A model generated the notes under the pieces. That model was not told the origin of the DNA, did no database searches, and saw only the letters and a program-made list of their open reading frames with translations. A DNA stretch of 64,000 nt from Larus michahellis (lineage: Eukaryota; Chordata; Aves; Charadriiformes; Laridae): positions 82,241,815-82,305,814 of the forward strand of contig NC_133896.1 in assembly GCF_964199755.1 (NCBI RefSeq), read 5' to 3'. Below are positions 23,901 through 36,369 of the stretch, piece after piece. Made by a program: the position numbers and the translations under genes. Each line of letters opens with the position of its first letter. The stretch's first letter is position 1.

Positions 23901-25479
23901 GATGTAGGGGCCAGCTGTGGGCTGACTGAATGACTAAGCCTCGCGACCGCAGGGGCCCATATGGCATACGTGTAAACATATATTTTTTTCTGCTAGCAGG
24001 CTTTCATCCTGCTAGCAGCCAGAGAGGGGAACAGGATGAGGCTGCTCTGCTCGTGCTGTTTGTGTTTGCGTCAGTGCTCTCTGTCTGTGTTGACCTGCGT
24101 GGCTGCTTATGTGCACCTATTCTTTTTCTCCCATATGTATCTGTATCTGTCCCTATTGTACGTACACGCTCAGTCTCACTACCGGCTGGAGCTGGGGACC
24201 TGGAGGGGCAGCAGCCTTGCCTCTGCTGGGCTGTGCGATTGAGCAGCTGCTGCCGCCACCCACTGCCGTTCACAGAACTCCTCCTGTTGATCGGCTTAGG
24301 AAGCCAAATCTCCTGGTCACCGTGGCTCCAGTACAAATTCTCCTCTCTCTTTGGGACCCAGAGAGAGGATTCACTTCCATAGGTAGGACAGGGTCACACC
24401 GCCAGGAGATGCGCACCATTGCCGTGTGGGGAGCAGGCACTGTGTGGTTGGGAAAGCGTAGGCAGATGGTGTTTCCTGAAGCAAACAGAAGCGGGGGCAC
24501 AGGGGCTAGGAAGCGGGAACGGGTGGAGCAAAGGTGCGATCCATGGGGGCATGTGGTCTGCAGCAGAACATGAAGGCAATGCACTAGGCAATGCGCTTCT
24601 GGTAGGCGCCTCCTGTGCAGCAGCAGCCCTGCCCCTTCCTGCCTCTTCTGCAGCATGGGCAGGTGTGCCCTGACAGGGACCACCGAGGCGTGGGCTTCCC
24701 AGGAAGGCTGCTACATCAGGTGAGCCTGGGGTCAGCTCTGAGTTGAGGGGAGTTGTTCTTCCTCAAAGTGGCACTGGGGGCCCCAGTCGTTTCGCCACTG
24801 GCAACAGCTCCACACGCTTGGTCAACCTTGTGCAGTTCAGACTCCTGGCACAAGCTCCCGTTACCCTCCCGGGCAAGACTTTCAACCGTGGAAACAAATA
24901 CCCATCATACCCCTAGAGCTGGTTCCCTGTGCCCAGTCCCCTCCAGGGCTTTGGCTGTGTGCAACAGGATTGTGTAGCCGCCTTGTCTCTGAGGTGGATG
25001 CAGCCTATGTTGCAGGAGTTGCGTAAGGCTCTATCCTGGCATAGCAACGTCTTCTGACCCTGCTAACACAAACATCTGCAGGCTAGAGACAGAAAGAGAG
25101 AAAAAGGGAGACACGCACACACGCACAGCACGGAGGCTTTTCCATTGGTCTAATATTGTATTTTCTCTTGTATAGGAAATCAGTATTTGTTCAGCAAAAC
25201 CAGTGCAACCAGAGGACATTCTCTGTGAGCCCCAAGAAAAAGCAGACACCTCTGCCCAAGGAGACAAAGGAAATTGCAGCTCTGAACATTTGTCTTCCAT
25301 TCCCGTTTCTTCTTTCTGGAGAACTCAACCTCTTTTCACACGGTGGCTGCCAGACCCACTCAGAGAGAAGAGCACACAAGAGCACAGGACCTGCTTTGAT
25401 GACCCTGAGCCTTCACGTGTCCCCTGAGCCAATACATGCACTGGGGATGCTGGACACGGGATAATATCACTTCCACTCA
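20961..25479. other. Spacer downstream of the CLEC4A-like gene
   Basis: No exon could be supported. Frames of 130-150 codons overlap on both strands at 24.0-24.7 kb, in a locally GC-rich stretch, without motif or splice support. The CLEC4A-like 3' UTR should occupy the right end, but I saw no clear AATAAA there. Confidence 0.4.
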
Positions 25480-26060
25480 CATCGTCCCACCCAGCAGAGT
25501 GAAAATGCAGGATTCAGGGCCCTCCTCCCCTCCCGACACAGCCCTCAGCTGTTTCCAGCTCACTGCTCATCTCCCAGTTGAACTCAGGATGAGGGTCGCG
25601 CCGTCAGATTTAATGCTGCAACTTCACAAATCCGATAATGACTCACGCATCGGGAATCATTCCAGTTACGTGTATCTGAACTCACATGGATTACAGTGCA
25701 GTTCTCAATGTCCACTTTAGTAGGTTCCCCTTTCCGCCAGAACCTGAGACAGAGACAGGCACGTTACTCCCCAGTGTACACTGTAGAGCACTGCTGGAAC
25801 AGACCACAGCAGAACGCAAGGCTTGGAGGGGAGAGAGAAAAATTCCAGAGGCAGATTCACGGACAAAAGCAGTACTCTTCCTCCCGCTCTGCTATCCCAC
25901 TGGCACCAGTCCTATGTGGAAAGCTGCCTTCTTGCTACAGCCAGCACAACAGGGCCCTGCTCAGTCCCAGTCAGGGGAGCGGCTCACCACCACTCACCCC
26001 ACGCACCTCACACCCCCAAGACACATGTGTCTGCCTCCAGGGCAAGTTTGTCCTCCCTGA
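25480..26060. repeat. Duplicated lectin 3' segment, copy 2
   Basis: This is the partner of the segment at 20380-20960. It includes the functional last exon (25584-25743) of the CLEC4A-like gene and the intron beside it. Confidence 0.7.
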
Positions 26061-29000
26061 GGAGACACAGCAAGGACAGCCTTGGTGATCTCTCCCATCT
26101 CTTCCACAGCACCCCAGCGCTTGCCAGGCCTGTGCATATACGTGCATCTATACATGGTGAGGGCCATATGGAGGTGAGGCAAGGCTGGTCCTCTCTGAAG
26201 GGTTCTTCCTGATGGCGAGAGGCAGCTTCATCTGTGCCTACAGCACTGATGGCCACGTCACCGGTAGTTAACTAACAACCACTAACCAGTATGGACAGGG
26301 CGATGCGAACCTGGTGTCCCCACACAGCCCTCTCCTGCTCCATCTGTGTCCTCTCACAGGGAGTTGTCTCACCCCTCTCTCACGCACCAATAGACACCCA
26401 CACATCTCTCCTACTCCCTTGCACTGTCAGGAGCGGCACCAAACACTCTCCATCCAGGGGTACTCACGCTGCCTCCTCATTCAATGGAGTCTGGTCCACC
26501 CACTGCCACTTGCCCACCTCCTGTGCATACAGACCGATGTAGTAATTCGTTCCTTTTGGAAACTGTTGTAGCTCGGTAGTGAGGAAAGCCTGGAAATCAG
26601 GGAGAGTGCAATGTCCATTAGGTGCAGGACTGAGCAGAGGGAGGTGGCAGGAGTTCCTGTGGGGTGGGACTGGTGGCAGAGGGGAGCCGGTGCCGAAGGG
26701 GTGCAGAAAGGACATCCCCCCTCCCCTGCAGGAGCAAGGAGGGGATCTGGGTCCCCTCCAGGGCCTGTCACTGTGTGTCTGGCTGCCCTTCCCCTCCCTC
26801 CGCCCTGCACCTACCTGCTCTGCTTCGCTGTTGATCACCACCAGCTGGGAGCCCATCCCAGTGCAGTTCTGCATACTCTCAGCCCAGGACATTATATCAG
26901 TCGACAGATAATAGCAGCTTTTTTGAAAGCGTTTCCAGCCATTTGGGCAGCAGATCCAGCCTTGCTCTGTGTAGGGAGAGACTGCAGATGTGAATGCCAA
27001 TAACGAGAGAGATGGTGACTGTGAGAATCCCTGCTCTCCGGCAATGATGGTCAACCGTTCTCCCCAGGTCACTTGTGCAGGGTAGCAACCACTCTTATAG
27101 TTAGCTTCCTGCCCCAACAAGGACGGAGAAGTTAGATGTTGCTGGAGATCAGGCTTAGTAACTCCCACACACTGTTTCAGGGGCTGCTGACCAGTTATAG
27201 TCATGCATCTCGTAACATGATCTCAGGTCTTGGCTTGACAAAATTATTTTGGTGATCTGGTTTGATTTCTTGTAAGCTCTCCTTTAGGCCTTTAGCCCCG
27301 GGGAACGGGGACTATTGCTTCTTTCCCTGACTAAAGCTGCAGTTTTATTATTTCTCCCCTGTTAACCTTCCCTGTGCCCCTGTAGACTGTCCCTTTTGTT
27401 TTACCGGTGTTCACAGCCGCCCTGTCCTCCAGGACAGCTTAACATGGCCCTCTCAGACCTTGGCCCTTAAGACCTAAGCTCTTAGCAGGAAATGCTTTGT
27501 CTTCCCACCTCTCTCCTCTGGAGTCCGCCTCTCCAGAGTCTGGTCCCGCTGCTGCTTGCTGTCAGAGCAGAGCACAGCATTCATTGTCCCCGTCCCAAAG
27601 ATCTCCTGCACGCCTGCCAGCACTACTGACCTTTGCCTTGTAGCACCTCCAAGATGCACTGAAGCTCTGAGAATTTCTGCTGCAGGGCTGTGGGCTGGTC
27701 ACCACTATGGAAGAAGGGAGCGACTAGAAAGGGAGAGGAAAGGCGGCAGGATTACCCCTTCCTCACAGGTCCCCACACACCATCTCTGGGCTTCACTCAT
27801 TTCCCCATTTCCCCACCAAGCACTGTCGCAGCATCGCCTCTCCTTGGGCTATCTCTTTCCGTTTCGTAAGTGGTAACTGCCACCCTCTCAGTAAAGGGAA
27901 CAGTCGTTTCTGCTCCCAGCACCCCACAGCTGCCCACAAGGACTCCTCTGCCCACTGACTGACAAGATCTAGCCAGGATGACCTCCCCACCAAAGCTAGA
28001 GAAGCCTGCAATCCACTCAAGGAGTGCTTGGAGGCTGGAGCCAGCCTGTGGTTTGTCAGCAGAGTCTCCCCCAGCACTGAGCAGCTGACCTCAGGCCCCC
28101 TCGGGTGCTCTGGACCTGAAGGTGTGCAGTTAGTGTATCCCTGCTCCATGACTCTGAGAAAACTAGCCCAAATAAGGGGTATGGCTGCCATTCACAGGCA
28201 GAAAGAGACCATCTTCCATGTCAGAGAGCAGAAGGACCACTGGGAGGACATCACACTGAGGACATGTCAGAAAGGGTGCTATTGATTCCACCCAACCACC
28301 TCTGCTGAATATAAGTTCTGTTTGTGTGGTATGCAGGTAGAGAATTGTTCCACGGTTCCAAAAAGGCCATGCAAGATGGGAGTGTGCACTCTGGGAACAC
28401 TGAAAAGGTCTCAGAGTAAACAGTGGAAGATCTGGGGGATGTATGCAGACATATACTAAGTCAGGACAGAAAAGCCTGAGATCTTACAGAAAGCCCGAGC
28501 AACCTGGAAATTCTGAGGATGGCCATGCCATTCTAAGAAAGAGGATGTGTACAACAGAAACATCTGGCATAATGCTGTGGTAGTCCTAGCTCCTGCATAC
28601 CAGTTGGCCAAAATATCTGGTTTGGCTGGCCTGCAAGAGAGAAGTTTGTGCCATGTTGCAACTTTACCCCTAAATCTCCAATGTTTAAGTAATCAGGAAA
28701 GATTTTTCTCCTAAACGTATCATTCAAATAGTCAACATTTCGGTTTTCTGAGCCCAAATGTTGGCGCTTGCATCCTTTCCCACAAAACAGTTTCTGAGTA
28801 AAAGCTCCCTTCTGTTTGGAAGACATTCCCCTCTAAGCTCTGATTTCTCTGCCTTTCTCCCAGCACTTCCCCCAGCAGCCTGCACATACTCACCAAGGAG
28901 AACAGCAACAAGGGCAATGCAAACCAACAGCAGTAGCACTGAGATCAGCCATGGGAGCCAAGGAGGATATTTCTGGGGATGGTGCTCATGCTTCTTCGTC

Positions 29001-32000
29001 TCAGGAGGTACTAAAAGTGAAGGAAAACACCAAACTCAACAGCACAGTCAACTATGCTTCAGTCAGCCCACATATCAAGGATGTACAACTCAAGGGAGAT
29101 CTGATAAAAAAAAAAGTGCAATTTCAGTTCTGATGTGGAAATTGCACGTTCTGGGGGAGAGCAGGGGACCTCTGTGGTTTCTGGAGAAAGTCAGATTCAG
29201 TGACACTTCATAGCCCCAGCCCTGTTGGTGAGCTAGCAATGCTAATTGCTGGTGTTCGGGGGTGAGGCCTTCATATGGCCTCAAAATCTGGAGTGAAACC
29301 ACTTCTTTCTAGATTGAGTCCAGAGCTGCCAAATACCACGTTGCTCCGTCCATGATACTTGAGACATTCACATGAAGATTTCATGTTGACTTCTCCCCAG
29401 AAAACTTCTGTTTCCTGCTTCAGTTCCGTCTTAGCTTTTTGGACTTTCTGTGTAGAAGGTTGCTATAAGCTGAATGAGGGCAGGAGACAAAAAATGTGCA
29501 AAGCAATGATGGCACAGAATCACTGGAAGAGAAAATAATTTTTTTTTCCCTTCCATCTCTGCTTTCCAAGACAGGGTTCAGAGCTTTGATGTAGTAAAAC
29601 TAAGCTGTGCTAGGCTAAATGCCTGGGGAGAACAGAGGGCTGCATCCAGCAGTCCGAGTAAAGTATGCCACGCAAATTCAGCCTTGCCAGGGGCCTGAGT
29701 TTTAGACTAGATGGACACTGCCAGTACTGAGGAGGTTTGGGAGCAGGCAGGAGAATGGGTCACAGGGAAGTAGAAGCAAAGACTTGTTAGGAGGCTGTTC
29801 TAGGTTGTGACAGGTACACAAGCCACGGCAAATGGGAAAGTAAAGAGACAGCGGCGCTCACTGCAGGAGTAAAGAAGTTTTAAGAGAGACTGATATTAAT
29901 GATAAGTGTTAGAGAGACCTCATTCATTGTTCAACATGAAACTCCCAAGTCTGCCAGCAGCCACGTGTGCCTGCCAGACATGACTAGTGAGCAAGATTTC
30001 CAGAAACCTGGGGAAGCTCTCTGAGTACTTCCCAAAAGCTTGGGGGAGGCTGTTACAGCAGGGAAAAAGGCATCATCTTTCATTATCAGAAGAGAAAATG
30101 TTCATAGACAGACAAGATCAGATTTCCCTACCTATATCATGTTTTTCTAGCCAGAACTTTTGTCTGTGAAAGCAAGGATCTGGATCGTGATCTGGAGTCC
30201 AGGCACCTATTTTACACAATAGATCTGACCTGTCTAAATGATTTTTTGGTGTGCTGCATGTCCACAGATTGACTATTCAACCTGTGCCCAACCAGATCTG
30301 TGCATTCTACACTCACACCCAGGTGACACAGAGAGCACTGCCGGTATGCATGCACTTCACCCACACAACTGAAGTGTAGTAGATTTTGTGCATACTCAGT
30401 GGGTTAACCTCCCTGCAAAATGCTTCCTGCAGTTGGTCTGCATGCTTGCAACCTGGCCAGCATGCAGACATGCATGCTGATCACAACACAACAGACCTGC
30501 AGCATACATTGGTTATTCAGCACATAATCCAACATCTCCTAGGCACATGCAACAGGTGCTGTGCAGCACAGATGCCTGTGTTTCTGCCTGGGAAATCCTC
30601 GTTGAAAATGCAGGAACCCTAACTGCACTGTGGCGTGAAACTCATCCCAATAGTCTTTGCCACCTCCTGCCACGGATTATGTGTTGTTTGATTAACTGCT
30701 CCCTTCTCCTCTCTGTCTTCCAATGACTGCCAATTTTGTTGTCTCTAAAGCCCAACTAGAAGAGGCTACAGAATGGCAAAATCCAGGTGAGCTTGGGCAT
30801 TACCAGCATGGAGTCTGGATGGCCAAAGTAACCACTCAGAAGGACAACAGAGCAGCCAGAATCCCTAAAGCTCACACCCAAACCTATAGCATGAGCATAC
30901 CATCAGCAACTCAAGCAAACACAGCTGGACCAAGTGTCTTTGGAATAGGTCATTGGGAACACCATGGGGAACTTCCACCACCCCCACCTCACCATGATGG
31001 ATGGAAATGCTGTTGTAACCAGAACCAGCTGATCTCGGTGCATCAAAAAACAGTGAGCTTTCAAGTCAGTCAGTCTGTACGCTCTTTATTTCCATGACTC
31101 ATGCCCCAGAGCAGGCAAGGAATAACCTGCTCTGTTTGGAATTGTAAAACTGAGGCAAAGTGGTAAATAGGCAATGTAATTGCCTATTGCTTAGCAGCAA
31201 TAATAATTATTTATTTATTCATTCATTCATTTACTTTCAGCCCTCTGGAACCTGCTGTTGTGTAGGGTCCTGTATCTAAGGGTGGAAGCAATGAGCCATA
31301 CATGAAACATCTCTGTGTGGCATAATGACTACAGAATACATACTGATCAGAACATGTCTTAAATTTGCACAAAGCCTAGTAAAGGCACCATTTTACAACC
31401 GTGATTTTTAATAGCAATAAAAATTCATTTGTTTGGTGTGTTCAATATTTTTCAGGAGTGATAGACAACAATCACAGAATTGGATCTTCCTCCAGATTGT
31501 AGATAATTATTCCTCTGTGTACTTTAGGGTGTTTTGTTTAAGCCCATTCTTCCTTTTAACTTTTGGATCTCTCTTCTCCGAAGACCATTTCTTAATCAAC
31601 CAAGGACAGTGGGGCTATAAGCTTCTGCAGCCAGTGCCACCACTCATGAAGCTGCAGAAGGCAACTGACTGCTTTACTGTGAGGAGGCATGTTGGTTCTC
31701 TGCTCCTGCTCTCTCCATAAGCAGGAATCTGTAGCCTCACTCTCTCAGAGACAAGAGCAGTAGCAGCCAGGGCTCGGGCTTGTTTGCAGCCATTTGCTGC
31801 CCTGGGAGCCCCTCCGCCTTTGTGACAGATCAGATTGTTTGTAATAAACCATAATCTCCATTGTTGGTACTCAGTATTTGTCGAAAAATTACTCTCTCAT
31901 CCAAGAGTAGATAAAATAGAGAGAGGCAGCTACTGCCTGCATTGTACCAAGGCTAAGCACCCATCCTAGACCCTCTGCCATTCACCACTGTTGGTGTTGC

Positions 32001-32391
32001 AACCAGGGGACTAAGGGAGCCCAAATACGTTCCTTATTGAATGCTCACTTGAAAACTGTTTGTGCTCCCAGTAGTCATCTTTTTCATATTGCAACTCCAA
32101 CCACCTAAAGATTCCCACCTCTCCTCTTGCAGATATTCCTCGACCCTCTTAATTCAAACCTCCTCCAGTCTCCTGCTCATGTAGTAGTATACAACTCCTT
32201 TTTGTCACCAATTTGTCAAGCCTAGGTAGGAACCAGAGACACAGACGGAAAAGTCTCCATTCCCTGTTCTTCGGCACCCCTCCCTCCAAGTCCCCTTCCC
32301 CTGAATAGCCCACCCATTCCTTACCTTCCACCACTGCAGCCGGTGGTGCGTTCTTGAACTTCACCTCAGCGTAGGTGATTTCTGATGCCAT
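25584..32391 (-). CDS. CLEC4A: CLEC4A/DCIR-like C-type lectin inhibitory receptor
   Basis: Five minus-strand exons join in frame to 205 codons: 32325-32391, 28894-29010, 26815-26966, 26468-26589 and 25584-25743. All borders are AG/GT. Exon 1 gives MASEITYAEVKFKN, whose ITYAEV is an ITIM and which closely resembles the mammalian DCIR start. Exon 2 gives a short tail and one membrane helix (LISVLLLLVCIALVAVLL). Exons 3-5 form the CTLD: GWICCPNGWKRFQKSCYY, YYIGLYAQEVGKWQWVDQTP, FWRKGEPT, NWNDSRC and YRICE. Family knowledge: this is a type II surface receptor of myeloid cells whose phosphorylated ITIM recruits SHP-1/SHP-2. It is about 30 residues shorter than the mammalian protein because the helix joins the CTLD with no stalk exon; a phase-1 stalk exon in the 1.9-kb intron may have been missed. 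EPT replaces EPS/EPN. NECAP1 and C3AR1 nearby support orthology, though another CLEC4 name is possible. Confidence 0.82.
26617..26964. repeat. Near-identical lectin exon/intron tract, copy 2
   Basis: This is the partner of 3817-4157. It spans the intron between the first and second CTLD exons and the first CTLD exon itself, at roughly 97-98% identity. Identity drops sharply at both ends: in the second exon on one side and at the acceptor on the other (AGCAAGGC here, AGGGC there). Confidence 0.8.
27000..28893. other. Second intron of the CLEC4A-like gene
   Basis: I searched the minus strand for a stalk exon with a phase-1 acceptor and phase-1 donor. A minus-strand stretch near 27215-27290 reads KGLKESLQEIKPDH, stalk-like in composition, but has no good splice borders. 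Nothing else is supported. Confidence 0.35.
29011..32324. other. First intron of the CLEC4A-like gene
   Basis: The intron is 3.3 kb, bounded by a GTAAGG donor after exon 1 and an ACTTTTAG acceptor before the membrane exon. Apart from a TTTA/TTCA simple repeat near 31.2 kb I recognised no repeat or additional exon. Confidence 0.55.
31208..31235. repeat. Tetranucleotide microsatellite (TTTA/TTCA)
   Basis: A run of three TTTA-type units is followed by about four TTCA units in the first intron of the CLEC4A-like gene. Confidence 0.85.
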
Positions 32392-33576
32392 TTAATCACG
32401 GTATGATCACTGATCCGTGTCCTTAGTTTTGCTATGTAAAAGGTGGACCTTTTTGGTCCCTGGCTCCAGTGGGAGACACCAATAAGTCACTGAGCCTTCC
32501 CCATCTGCGCATTCACTCTCTGCCAAAGAAGGCTGTGCTGAACACTGGAAGCACTGGCGATAACCAGACAATTTCTGGGAGCTCAGAAATGCTCTGAACA
32601 GATCTTCAGTTTCTTAGCCCAGGAAATCAGCCCCAGCACTATGGAAACTTCTGAGAGAGAAAAGAAAAATGAGAACCTAACAACTGAAAAGGAAGTTGCA
32701 CCCCTCTTTCCCCATATCAGATTCTTAGCTGATAGGTTTCTTTTTTAAGATTTCTTGGTTTGTTTTTTTCTTTTTTCACCCTTCTTTTTTATCTCTCCTT
32801 CACTTATCTCCCAGCCTTTCTCTATCTGTTAGTAATTCTGCCATTGCTTTTAGGTTTGCAGCTATCATGGGTCTTAGCCCAGTTTAACCTGCAACACGGC
32901 CCAATACAAAAAGCATTCTCCCTTCGTTTGTCTCTTGTGGTTAAGCTGCATTTGCTACACCAAATATTGCATGCTATGTCTTCCCTATGCTGGGAAGTCA
33001 GCCCCAGTTGGCAGCTAGCACTAGAACAAATCTCAAACAAGGAACTGTTCCTGTAGAAGTGAGACTGGGGAGTTGCTGCCTTAGGCAAAGGAAAAGAAAT
33101 AATCAGAAGATTGATATATCCAAGGACAAACAGAGAAGGATGAGGACAGGGTTGGGGAGGAGAACAAGCAAAGTGGAATAAAAAAAAGGGTGTTGATGTT
33201 ACTGCGAAGAGCAAACAGAGAGCCCTCTCTATCACAACCTGATTTACAGCCTGTGGAAGTTCAAATGAGTGCTTGCTCCAGGGAGTCAGGCTCCATTTCT
33301 GAGGCTGAAAAGGGCTGGTTTGTATTTTTTGCCCCAACACTGTCATTTATTTCCCTTTTCTGTTTTTTGATAAAGGCCTCTGATATTACCTTGGGGAAAA
33401 CCTCGGATTACTGTTTAGTCTGATTTCAAGCTGGGGCAGTTGTTGAAAGGAGACAATTAAGGGAAATGGCTGCTGAGACACATGGTGAATCAGAAAGACT
33501 TCTGAGAAGAAATGCGAATGGGTCAGGATACCCTGGAGAAAAAGGATGAGAAGGGTTCAGTCAGCAGATAGGATTC
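32392..33576. other. 5' flank of the CLEC4A-like gene
   Basis: This holds the presumed 5' UTR and promoter of the minus-strand lectin gene. I could not fix a transcription start. A T-rich run lies near 32740-32790. The minus-strand 174-codon frame at 32822-33346 has no family resemblance and no splice support. Confidence 0.35.
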
Positions 33577-33890
33577 AGGAATCATAGAATAGTTTGGGTT
33601 GGAATGGACCTTCTTCTAGTCCAGCCCCCCTGCCATGGGCAGGGACACCTCCCACTAGATCAGGTTGCTCAAAGCCCCATCCAATCTGGCCTTGAACACT
33701 TTCAAGGATAAGGCATCCACAACTTCTCTAGGCAACCCGTTCTAGTGTCTCACCACCCTCATCATAAAGAATTTCTTCTTTATCTGTAATCTAGATGTAG
33801 CTTCTTTCAGTTTAGAATCTTTGACCCCTGTCCTGTGCTGGTAAAAAGTCCCCATCCATCTTTCTTAGCCCCTGCTAAGTATTGAAAAGC
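33577..33890 (-). mobile_element. CR1: CR1 LINE 3' fragment
   Basis: The plus strand reads the complement of a CR1 3' end: ATCATAGAATAGTTTGGG, then CCCCCCTGCCATGGGCAGGG, then CCTTGAACACTTTCAAGG. It is 5'-truncated at about 310 bases and diverged. Confidence 0.85.
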
Positions 33891-36030
33891 CACAACAAGA
33901 AGGTCTCCAAAACAACCAGAATGAAGGTGGATGAAGCTTTGCTTAGTTAGTTTGGCTAGCCGGAATTTCCTCAAGGCAGACCAGAATGAGACACCAGCAG
34001 GACATATCCAGGGAACTAGCATGGAGGATACACAGGGCAGGGTTGGAGCTGAGATAGGGCGGTGCAAGGAAGAACACACATCAAACACCAGAGGAAAACA
34101 ATGTGGCAAGAGGGGGATGTAGCAGACATCTGACCACAGATTATGAAGAACTGTCCCTAAACAGAATGGGGCATATGTAGTTGGATTTCTTTACCAGGGA
34201 GCCTCATGTCCCATGTGCACTGAGCTGACTTCACTTCTCCTTTTCGTATTGTGTGCAAAGAGGATGACTTTTATAAAAGAAGAGCAGCTGCAGGACAGAA
34301 GCCTCATCCCTTAAGAAGATGCATGCTGCCTGCTTTTCTTTCCAACATCCTTCCAGCACTTTCCTTTGTCTTCAGGCTTGGCCCTCTCAGTGGAATTAAG
34401 CCTCCCTAAATGTTTGCTGAAACCTAGTTATGCCCTCAAATTTCGTGCTGAGATTTCGGTCAGAGTAATCCTCTGTGTGCTCCCCGCCTGCCCCTGCCCA
34501 AGCAAGCCACAACAGACTCACCATCTTATGGGGAAAAGGCTTACTTCCTAGCAGGGTTTCAAACTTTCCACCGTGAAGAAATGGGAAATACAATCAGCAG
34601 ACAGAGAAGGAAGTCAGTGTAGCTTTATGAACTTTTTGCCGTTGAAACACATCTCCAAACATAGCTGAGACATTTCAAATGCAAATTCAGGACCCAACTG
34701 CTGATTTTATTAGAATACGCTAGATTGCACTCAAACATCAGGAGGCAGCTCAATTCTTCCATCCCAGCCATCAGAGTTGTTGCTTGCTGTCAAAATTCAA
34801 CCCTGAACCATACTTACACAGGATAAAATGCTGGGCTCTTGTGCAAGAATGGTGAGATGATACTCCTGAGGGTAAAATTTGTGCTTTGAATTTCCTATGC
34901 ACTGCTGGCATCTAAGTGGGTGGGAGATAGGGAGAACTGAACCCAGCTGTTAGTTGCACAGCTGAAAACGGAAAGAAAAAAAAAATCTTGCTTAAACCCC
35001 CACCCAAAACTCACACTTTATTTCCTTGCATTCCCACTGCTTTTCCTCGGTTCCTCCCTTCCCACTCCACCTGTCTTCTGAAAACCCCATGCAGAACACC
35101 CTCATACCACAGTATCTGTGTTTTCCCACAGACATCTTTCATCTCAACCCCACTCAGCACTGCCAGGTACACCCCGTGCTCCTAACTCCCACCTACCTCA
35201 CAAGCCCCAGCTCCTTCCTAGGACTCAGTTTACTCACCACAACAGTCCTGCTTTCCCTCCTTGCTCGTGCTCCAGCTGCTGCCTTTAGGTGGTCGCTCTG
35301 CAAGCTGTGCCTGCTGCCTTCTGTTTGGGTCAGCTAGCCAAATGGTGACACTAATGCTCTCTCTCCCCTAACTGTCAATGAAGTTTGAGTAAGGTAGTAT
35401 CTGCAAGCCTTTCATCTCACAGCCAGTTTCACGCAATTTAGCAAGCAGAGGAGACACCACCATTGCCCATGCCTTACTACTTTTGAAAAATCAAGCTGTG
35501 CCGGTTGAGTTAAAATTGAATTCATAAGCAAAGAGAAGGACTTGAATCCTAAAGCTGCGACGTCACACATTCCAAAATAGTCCCCTTTTGAAGTTGAGCA
35601 CAGCTGTGGTGGAAGCTGCATGGAAGTGAGACACTTGTTACAAGCCAGCCAGAATGGATAGGGGCAGCTGAGGGAATTCAGTCATCACAGGTGGCATGGA
35701 GGTTAGACAGGGACATCCCATTGCCAGCCGAAAGGCAATACCTAGTATCTCTTTGGAAGATTTGGCAAAAGGCAAAAGGAAGCTCATGTGGCTAAAAAGT
35801 TGAGCCAAAGGGATAATAAGCATGCATTCTTCAACAAGCTGACCTTGCATCCAAATGAGGAAAATTGAAATGATCATGACCTCCATTAAGTGTAAAACCA
35901 CAACAAAGCAAAAGTAAAAAAGAATCTAAAAAACAACTAGCAGAAGCCATCAGAACTAGTAATAAATGCTTTCCTACGGATACTGAAAGCAGAAACCTCT
36001 TCAAAACTGTGAGGACAACTGAAGAGCCAG
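33891..36030. other. No gene recognised
   Basis: Short unrelated frames only. A C-rich stretch near 35000-35330 accounts for the plus-strand open frames there. Confidence 0.4.
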
Positions 36031-36369
36031 TGTCCTGGTTCCGGCGGGGATAGGGTTAATTCTCCCCAGGCTCCAGCAGGGACACAGGTATTCCACGCCA
36101 TGTGAGCCATGCCCAGTCTGTGGCTGGGAGCTGCCGGGGGACCACTTGGAGCAGGCTGGGGGTCCCAGGTCCGGTGGGTGAGCGGTGGTTCCATAATCAT
36201 GTTTGTACATTCCTCTGTCCGTGTCGTTGTTGGTGTTTTCTTGTTCCCTTTGCTGTTCTGTTAAACTGCCTCTGTCTCAACCCACGAGTTTTGCCTTTTT
36301 CTTCCAATTCTCTCCCCAGAAAGAGCGGCTGCGTGGTTCTTTGTTACCGTCTGAGGCTGAACCACGACA
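36031..36369 (+). mobile_element. Solo LTR fossil of an endogenous retrovirus
   Basis: The stretch begins TGTCCTGGTTCCGG and ends ACCACGACA, the TG...CA pattern of LTRs. It contains GGGTTAATTCTCCCCAG and CTGTTAAACTGCC...TCTCAACCCACGAG, which I associate with a common avian ERV LTR family. About 340 bases, alone, with no internal virus genes on either side, so a solo LTR. A clean target duplication is not evident. It is an old fossil; family name and orientation are tentative. Confidence 0.65.

Noticed and set aside
24004-24683. Overlapping 110-154-codon frames on both strands
   Set aside because: A GC-rich stretch with few stop codons opens several frames at once; none carries motifs or exon borders.
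27200-27300. Stalk-like minus-strand peptide in the CLEC4A-like intron
   Set aside because: No proper acceptor or donor at its edges and the frame closes before a phase-1 donor could occur.
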